Below the pieces are notes generated by a model. That model saw only the letters and a list, made by a program, of their open reading frames with translations, did not search any database and was not told the origin of the DNA. Shown piece after piece: positions 21,791-25,305 of a stretch of DNA of 25,305 bases. A program made the translations under genes and the position numbers. The DNA is from a virus: positions 1-25,305 of IMG/VR virus record IMGVR_UViG_3300028844_006033, one strand, 5' to 3'. Within the stretch, counting starts at the first letter, position 1. Every line of letters begins with the position of its first letter.

Positions 21791-22950
21791 ATAGCGTAAC
21801 CCCAAGCGCACACATCGAGGCGCTGTATCAGAAGGCACGTACCCTGCTGGTGCTGGACCACCCTTTCTTTGCCAGTATCGTACTGCGCAAGCCACTGACG
21901 TGGACCACTGACATCCCGACAGCGGCCATGTCCTGCAAGACAGGCAACATCTACATCAACCCGGAGTGGGTGGAGGAGCAGAAGCTGACCGCCAAGAACA
22001 TGGTCTTCTTGCTGGCCCATGAGTGCATGCACTACATGCTGCTGCACGGTGCCCGACAGGGCAGCCGCAAGGCCAAGGCGTGGAACATCGCAGCCGACAA
22101 GGTGATCAACGACACGCTCATTGACTGCAACGTGGGTGAGTTCATTGACGGCGGCGTGACCATGCCCGGTGCCCGAGACATGCGAGCTGAGGACCTGTAC
22201 GACGATACCAGTGATGATGGTGACGGCGGCGAAGGTGAGGGTGAGGGTGAGGGCGGCATCGGTGGCTGCGGCGATGACCTGCTGGATGAGCAGATGACCG
22301 AGGGTGAGCAAGCCGCAGCCGAGGCACAGGCCAAGGTCGACATGACCCAAGCCAAGCAGGCAGCCAAGATGCAAGGCAAGCTGCCCGGTGCACTGGAGCG
22401 CATGGTCGATGAGATCATCAACGTGCCAACCCCGTGGCACGATATCCTTGAGCGGTTCATGGTGAGCTTCCGCAGGGATGACCTGAGCTGGTCACGACCG
22501 AACCGCCGGCACATCGCATCGGATATCTACATCCCCGGTACCAGCTACGTACCTGAGATGGGGCCGGTGGTGCTGGCAATCGACACGTCGGGGTCAATCG
22601 GACAGGCCGAGCTGGACCACTTCACCGGCCACGTTAACCGCATCATTGAGGACTGCCGACCTGAGGTGGTGCATGTGCTGTACTGCGACACCGCCGTGGC
22701 AGGGCATGACATCGTGACGCTGGATGACCTGCCGTACAAGGCTACCATGAAAGGCGGCGGTGGCACCGACCTGCGGGAGATCTTCAACCATATCGACCAT
22801 GAGGGCATCGAGCCTGACGTACTGGTGGTACTGACCGACATGTACACACCCTTCCCGAGCGAGGCACCGGGGTACATCACGGTGTGGCTGAGCACCAGTA
22901 GCGTGGACACTGCACCGTTTGGCGAGGTGATCCACTACGAGGTGGCGTGA
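21787..22950 (+). CDS. Metallopeptidase-like plus VWA domain protein (DUF2201 type), MoxR partner
   Basis: GTG start at 21787, overlapping the previous stop, with GGAGGT upstream. The 387-residue protein has two domains. Residues 20-125 carry LLAHECMHYMLLHG, an HExxH zinc motif (His78, Glu79, His82), as in the putative metallopeptidase half of DUF2201. Residues 258-387 form a VWA domain with the MIDAS residues VLAIDTSGS (Asp266, Ser268, Ser270), the Thr of GGGGTD (327) and Asp351 in VVLTDMYT. A disordered acidic Gly/Glu-rich linker (140-175) and a helix join them. With the nearby MoxR ATPase it forms the classic ATPase-VWA pair used for metal-dependent remodelling; its target in phage infection is unknown. 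Confidence 0.88.
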   Translation: MNSVTPSAHIEALYQKARTLLVLDHPFFASIVLRKPLTWTTDIPTAAMSCKTGNIYINPEWVEEQKLTAKNMVFLLAHECMHYMLLHGARQGSRKAKAWNIAADKVINDTLIDCNVGEFIDGGVTMPGARDMRAEDLYDDTSDDGDGGEGEGEGEGGIGGCGDDLLDEQMTEGEQAAAEAQAKVDMTQAKQAAKMQGKLPGALERMVDEIINVPTPWHDILERFMVSFRRDDLSWSRPNRRHIASDIYIPGTSYVPEMGPVVLAIDTSGSIGQAELDHFTGHVNRIIEDCRPEVVHVLYCDTAVAGHDIVTLDDLPYKATMKGGGGTDLREIFNHIDHEGIEPDVLVVLTDMYTPFPSEAPGYITVWLSTSSVDTAPFGEVIHYEVA

Positions 22951-23039
22951 TGGACGACACGTTCGCTAGATCGTACGCCCTATGGAACTGGCGGATGACG
23001 CACCCGGATATATGGGTCGAGTGGAGGCTGCGCCAATGA
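22950..23039 (+). CDS. Micro-protein of the HP-WR family (29 aa)
   Basis: A 29-codon frame whose ATG overlaps the VWA gene stop (TGATG) and whose stop overlaps the next start (ATGA). The peptide is Trp-rich (MDDTFARSYALWNWRMTH, ending PDIWVEWRLRQ). Its end matches that of the 65-residue protein at 20445 (HPHIIVAWRMSQ) and the internal motif of the following gene (HPAVVVEWRLFQ). Overlaps plus similarity support it as a real gene in spite of its size. Confidence 0.65.
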   Translation: MDDTFARSYALWNWRMTHPDIWVEWRLRQ

Positions 23040-23314
23040 CCTTCACAACGCGGCGTGACTTCGGGGCGTGGTCGCTGGAAAGGCACCCCAATCTGTGGTC
23101 CGACTGGGCATCCCACCCTGATACCTGGGTGGGTGACGGGTTCTTTGGGTGGTGCAAGGTGCACCACCCCGCAGTCGTAGTGGAGTGGCGCCTGTTCCAA
23201 TCCACAACACAACACAACAGAAAACTGGAGACTGACTATGAGTACACAAGACATTGTTGCTTCGCTGGTCGCAGCCAGACTGGCGGGGGAGAATGGGGTC
23301 GTGATCAAGACTGA
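23036..23314 (+). CDS. Small Trp-rich protein of the HP-WR family (up to 92 aa)
   Basis: Begins at the ATG at 23036, overlapping the preceding stop as ATGA. Residues 1-63 are Trp/His-rich (WSLERHPNLWSDWASHPDTW, then CKVHHPAVVVEWRLFQ), repeating the HP...W unit three times and ending with the HP-x3-V-x-WR motif. The remaining 30 residues run through the leader and first 77 bases of the next gene and have no family feature, so they may have little function. A frameshift or lost stop shortly after the motif is possible: the two relatives end right there. Confidence 0.6.
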   Translation: MTFTTRRDFGAWSLERHPNLWSDWASHPDTWVGDGFFGWCKVHHPAVVVEWRLFQSTTQHNRKLETDYEYTRHCCFAGRSQTGGGEWGRDQD

Positions 23315-23624
23315 CCACCCGATCCCCATCGAGCAGGTGCTGGAGCTGGTCGAACCAATCGAGTACAGCGGGGCGATAGCCGACTTCTTCGACGACGGAA
23401 TAGCTACTGTCACGGATGAGGATTACAAACCCTTCCGTGAACGCTGGGCACCGGACACGGTTCCCACACTGTCCCCTGACATGGCGTTTGTGTGTGAGCT
23501 GGGGATAGGTGGTATAGATGCGGGTATCTGGGTCAGTGTCGTGAACCTGAACCGCAACGCCCCCGTCCGTAACCTCCCTCACGTAGTGGTAGAAGCGCCG
23601 GAGGCTGGCCATGTACCAGTATGA
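23238..23624 (+). CDS. Hypothetical acidic protein, 128 aa
   Basis: Start ATG at 23238 with CTGGAG upstream. The 128-residue product is acidic (MSTQDIVASLVAARLAGENG, then DDGIATVTDEDYKPFRERWA), with an alpha/beta pattern and a hydrophobic middle (FVCELGIGGIDAGIWVSVVN). No catalytic motif or known family. It overlaps the following gene by 14 bases, so is part of the same compact operon. Confidence 0.76.
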   Translation: MSTQDIVASLVAARLAGENGVVIKTDHPIPIEQVLELVEPIEYSGAIADFFDDGIATVTDEDYKPFRERWAPDTVPTLSPDMAFVCELGIGGIDAGIWVSVVNLNRNAPVRNLPHVVVEAPEAGHVPV

Positions 23625-23859
23625 CGACGAGGAATCCGTACCACTGGTGGTGTGTACGAGGCACGTCTTGCAGCTGGTGCATACCGTGACCATGGATGAG
23701 GACGCCGATCAGGCAACACTCGACATGGCGAACAGTCTACTCAGCGGCATCCTGCCCGAGCTGCGATATCCAACAACGACTTTGCATGAGGACCTTGAGC
23801 CTATGTTCAAGGCATTGAGTGATCGTTATGAACGAAGCAACCCAGAGCCAAGTGATTGA
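23611..23859 (+). CDS. Hypothetical acidic protein, 82 aa
   Basis: ATG at 23611 behind a very good GGAGG. The product is acidic and helical (MYQYDDEESVPLVVCTRHVL, then DEDADQATLDMANSLLSGIL and LHEDLEPMFKALSDRYERS). It overlaps the genes on either side, by 14 bases upstream and 41 downstream. Charge and size are like DNA-mimic or small inhibitor proteins of phages, but that is no more than a possibility. Confidence 0.72.
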   Translation: MYQYDDEESVPLVVCTRHVLQLVHTVTMDEDADQATLDMANSLLSGILPELRYPTTTLHEDLEPMFKALSDRYERSNPEPSD

Positions 23860-24133
23860 GGAGCTGTGGGAATACTGGCGGCTGGCCATTGACGAGACCA
23901 AGTCAGTGGTGTCGCTGGTCGAGACCGGCAAGCCGGTCCCCCTCGACTCTGCCCGGCGCAGAGTCAACCTGCTCAACAGCTACTGGACGAAGTACCTGCT
24001 GCACTCAATAAGGGCCGAGTGCCAGCACACCAAGCTACCACACGAGAGTGCCAAGGACTGGCTGCGAACCAAAGTCGTGATCCTCCGCATGGCGGGGGTC
24101 AAAATAAAAATACCTGAGAGGCTACTGGAATGA
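23819..24133 (+). CDS. Hypothetical helical protein, 104 aa (or 101 aa from ATG at 23828)
   Basis: The start is uncertain: GTG at 23819 has AAGG six bases upstream, ATG at 23828 has only GAGTG. The product is helical with alternating charges (QSQVIEELWEYWRLAIDETK, then RRRVNLLNSYWTKYLLHSIR) and a basic C-terminus (GVKIKIPERLLE). No motif recognised. It overlaps the previous gene by 41 bases (or 32) and is followed by a hairpin, so it probably ends a transcription block. Confidence 0.7.
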   Translation: MIVMNEATQSQVIEELWEYWRLAIDETKSVVSLVETGKPVPLDSARRRVNLLNSYWTKYLLHSIRAECQHTKLPHESAKDWLRTKVVILRMAGVKIKIPERLLE

Positions 24134-24159
24134 AGGAGTGCTGCTGAGGGAAAAAGACC

Positions 24160-24183
24160 CCCCGATCGGTGACCCGATCGGGG
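24160..24183. terminator. Strong hairpin between operon blocks
   Basis: CCCCGATCGG-TGAC-CCGATCGGGG, a perfect 10-bp stem 26 bases after the preceding stop. On the plus strand no U-run follows; on the minus strand it is followed by GGTCTTTTT, so intrinsic termination would work best on antisense transcripts. In the sense direction it could protect or process mRNA ends. Confidence 0.55.
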
Positions 24184-24271
24184 TGGAGAAGTATGTCAAA
24201 CCAAGGGGCCTCAACTATAGGCCGCCATGTGCAAATGCGCAACGATACAAATGACAAAAAGGACCACAACC

Positions 24272-24646
24272 ATGATCACTTTCGCAGACGACTACAGCAA
24301 ATATGTGTTCAGCAAAACCCTCCAGCACATGGCAAATGCTGAGGGCTTCAACCAGCACAGCAAGGACGGTCGCCGCACCTTCCTTGATTACGCCACGCAG
24401 TTCCTGATGATGCCACATCAGGATGTGACCCTGATGATCTCCCGTGCTGATGTCAGTGAGAACGGCATAGCCAAGGAGATCAGCTTCCGATGGGACGCCA
24501 TCGACACAGAGCGCGTGGACAAACTGATCCACGACCCCGAGTGGTACTACCTCAACCTGAGCAACTACAAAGGTGGCCACCCATTGGTAGGTGCCTTGAT
24601 CAACCACGGCACCTCCGATAAGCCAAACTGGAGTAGTCACACTTGA
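24272..24646 (+). CDS. Hypothetical protein, 124 aa
   Basis: The ATG at 24272 is preferred for its AAAAGGA ribosome binding site; the frame is open from 24227 but earlier ATGs lack one. The 124-residue product is soluble, with aromatic and His residues (MITFADDYSKYVFSKTLQHM, then DPEWYYLNLSNYKGGHPLVG). No known family. It stands after the hairpin at 24160 and before a further small gene with its own AAAGGAG, so it may belong to a separate transcript from the ATPase/VWA block. Confidence 0.77.
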   Translation: MITFADDYSKYVFSKTLQHMANAEGFNQHSKDGRRTFLDYATQFLMMPHQDVTLMISRADVSENGIAKEISFRWDAIDTERVDKLIHDPEWYYLNLSNYKGGHPLVGALINHGTSDKPNWSSHT

Positions 24647-24679
24647 GAAATTTCATCGAAGTATCAAAGGAGCTTGAAT

Positions 24680-24955
24680 ATGAAACGAAGTGAGCTGTAC
24701 AAGCTAGTCAAGAACATCGACGCCTGCGAGGATGCCATCCGCGATGTGGTTAAGGCAAGGTCCCAAGGCCACACAGTAGGCACCGTCGTACTGGTAGCGC
24801 CTGAGCAACCCGGAGCCGAGCCAGTGCTCCGCATCGACGACCCCGACCTGCGTGATGTGGCGGTCGACGCCATCATATCGGCTGTAGCAAAACGCCTTGA
24901 GAATTTGAATGAGCAACTGATGTCAGTGTGCCCCTCAATTGACTTGAACTGTTAA
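24680..24955 (+). CDS. Hypothetical acidic helical protein, 91 aa
   Basis: ATG at 24680 with AAAGGAG seven bases upstream; a TTG two codons earlier is ignored. The product has a helix (MKRSELYKLVKNIDACEDAI), a short beta segment (HTVGTVVLVAPEQPG) and a second helix (VAVDAIISAVAKRLENLNEQ), ending in Cys. No family recognised. The last codons overlap the -35 box and operator of the small-RNA promoter, so transcription of this gene and that RNA unit may interfere. Confidence 0.76.
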   Translation: MKRSELYKLVKNIDACEDAIRDVVKARSQGHTVGTVVLVAPEQPGAEPVLRIDDPDLRDVAVDAIISAVAKRLENLNEQLMSVCPSIDLNC

Positions 24956-24972
24956 GCGGTTAACACTATAGT
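24944..24972 (+). promoter_or_regulatory. Sigma70-type promoter of the small RNA
   Basis: TTGAAC (24944-24949), a 17-base spacer, TATAGT (24967-24972). Good agreement with the consensus. Expected start about 24979. The first 16 bases of the spacer (24950-24965) are a perfect operator dyad, so the promoter should be tightly repressible. Confidence 0.72.
24950..24965. promoter_or_regulatory. Operator-like dyad inside the small-RNA promoter
   Basis: TGTTAA-GCGG-TTAACA, perfect 6-bp half-sites, 4-base spacing. Same half-sites as the 16.5 kb palindromes and placed as the half-site in the terminase promoter. Confidence 0.65.
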
Positions 24973-24978
24973 TGTGTG

Positions 24979-25099
24979 GCGGGCATCGGGAGGTGCCCAG
25001 TCCTGAGCGCATTGACTCAGTGCGTTGAGGACTTAGCTCAGCTAGGTAGTAGTCTCCAACTACGCAGATCTTGGCCCCCCGTCTCAGGGGGGATTTTTT
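24979..25099 (+). ncRNA. Candidate structured small RNA, about 120 nt
   Basis: A complete transcription unit without a coding frame that makes sense: promoter just upstream, strong intrinsic terminator at the end. The RNA can fold into hairpin 1, GGGCAU-CGGGAG-GUGCCC (24981-24998); hairpin 2, UCCUGAGCGCA / UGCGUUGAGGA around a 9-base loop (25001-25031); hairpin 3, GUAGU-CUCCA-ACUAC (25047-25061); and the terminator. Between 2 and 3 it contains UUAGCUCAGCUAGGUAG, like the D-arm of tRNAs, but no T-arm follows, so it is not a tRNA. Loops 1 (GGGAG) and 3 (CUCC) are complementary. No known RNA family is recognised. The 5' end is inferred from the promoter. Confidence 0.68.
25075..25099 (+). terminator. 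Strong intrinsic terminator
   Basis: CCCCCC-GTCTCA-GGGGGG followed by ATTTTTT: a perfect 6-bp all-GC stem and a six-T run. The best terminator in the window. Confidence 0.92.
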
Positions 25100-25159
25100 C
25101 TATCGCTAAGTGCACAGCACCTTGGTGTGCTCAGTCATGGGAAAACGCGGAGGCTAACC

Positions 25160-25305
25160 ATGCACGACAAAACAATAATCAAGCAGCAGCAGAAGACTAT
25201 CACTGCACAAGCAGCTGAGATTCAAGCCATGCGTGAGTGCATACTTACAGCGCATCGGTACCTGCAGAAGGGCAAGAGTAACCTGGCGCAGGCACAACTT
25301 AGAGC
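25160..25305 (+). CDS. Hypothetical protein, N-terminal part (runs off right edge)
   Basis: ATG at 25160 with GGAGG seven bases upstream; the frame stays open to the end of the window (48 full codons). The visible part is Gln-rich, basic and helical (MHDKTIIKQQQKTITAQAAE, then MRECILTAHRYLQKGKSNLA), possibly a coiled coil. It is the first gene after the small-RNA terminator, with an imperfect hairpin (AGCACC...GGTGTGCT, 25118-25133) in its leader. Confidence 0.75.
   Translation, partial: MHDKTIIKQQQKTITAQAAEIQAMRECILTAHRYLQKGKSNLAQAQLR

Noticed and set aside
19500-21895. Minus-strand frames of over 300 codons at 19500-20483 and 20942-21895
   Set aside because: They mirror the codon usage of the ATPase and DUF3150-like genes and have shadow-like composition.
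21652-22440. 262-codon minus-strand frame opposite the VWA gene
   Set aside because: Leu/His-rich shadow of a protein with intact HExxH and MIDAS motifs.
24193-24342. 49-codon frame starting at 24193 behind GGAGAAGT
   Set aside because: Overlaps the better supported gene at 24272, crosses a hairpin, and has a His/Gln/Arg-rich composition typical of a wrong frame.
25029-25075. tRNA gene suggested by a D-arm-like sequence and a CTCCA loop
   Set aside because: D-stem does not pair correctly, no T-arm with TTCGA, no acceptor stem or CCA.
24976-25218. An 80-codon plus-strand frame over the small RNA region
   Set aside because: No ribosome binding site, Cys/Trp/Ser-rich composition of translated hairpins, crosses a strong terminator and the real gene at 25160.

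Overview
The window is part of a tailed double-stranded DNA phage genome infecting a Gram-negative, moderately GC-rich (by eye about 55-60%) bacterium. The host type follows from a complete two-component spanin pair with a lipobox, an M15-type endolysin, and strong GGAG-type ribosome binding sites throughout. No integrase, transposase, tRNA or CRISPR array is visible. Portal and capsid genes are outside the window.

Layout. (1) Positions 1-15214, all on the minus strand and read right to left: terminase small and large subunits, the large one split in its ATP-binding loop by a 316-residue intein; a three-helix membrane protein; a double-HTH DNA-binding protein; a three-domain protein ending in a Tad2-like (DUF2829) domain; a tightly overlapped lysis cassette (endolysin, holin, i-spanin, o-spanin); two micro-ORFs; then a run of virion proteins, probably tail or adhesion components, that leaves the left edge. 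(2) Positions 15215-15833: divergent intergenic region with the terminase promoter, a GC-rich inverted repeat and an A/B-type shared regulatory sequence. (3) Positions 15834-16403: one plus-strand gene. (4) Positions 16404-17207: 0.8 kb without a convincing gene, packed with two families of short repeats, a 42-bp tandem duplication, a very AT-rich segment and a CG-alternating tract: a candidate replication origin and/or control region. (5) Positions 17208-24955: a compact plus-strand operon of about 17 mostly small genes with stop/start overlaps, centred on a MoxR-type AAA+ ATPase, a DUF3150-like protein and a protein joining an HExxH metallopeptidase-like domain to a VWA domain. (6) Positions 24944-25099: a self-contained small RNA unit (promoter, about 120 nt structured RNA, strong terminator), followed by a gene running off the right edge.

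How the parts connect. A palindromic site TGTTAA-N4/5-TTAACA is repeated in the 16.5-16.9 kb array, lies exactly between the -35 and -10 boxes of the small-RNA promoter, and has a half-site in the same place in the terminase promoter. One DNA-binding protein could therefore coordinate the divergent region, packaging genes and small RNA. Its identity is unknown; the double-HTH protein at 11.4-11.8 kb is a candidate only by inference. Function calls rest on motifs read by eye; no database search was run.
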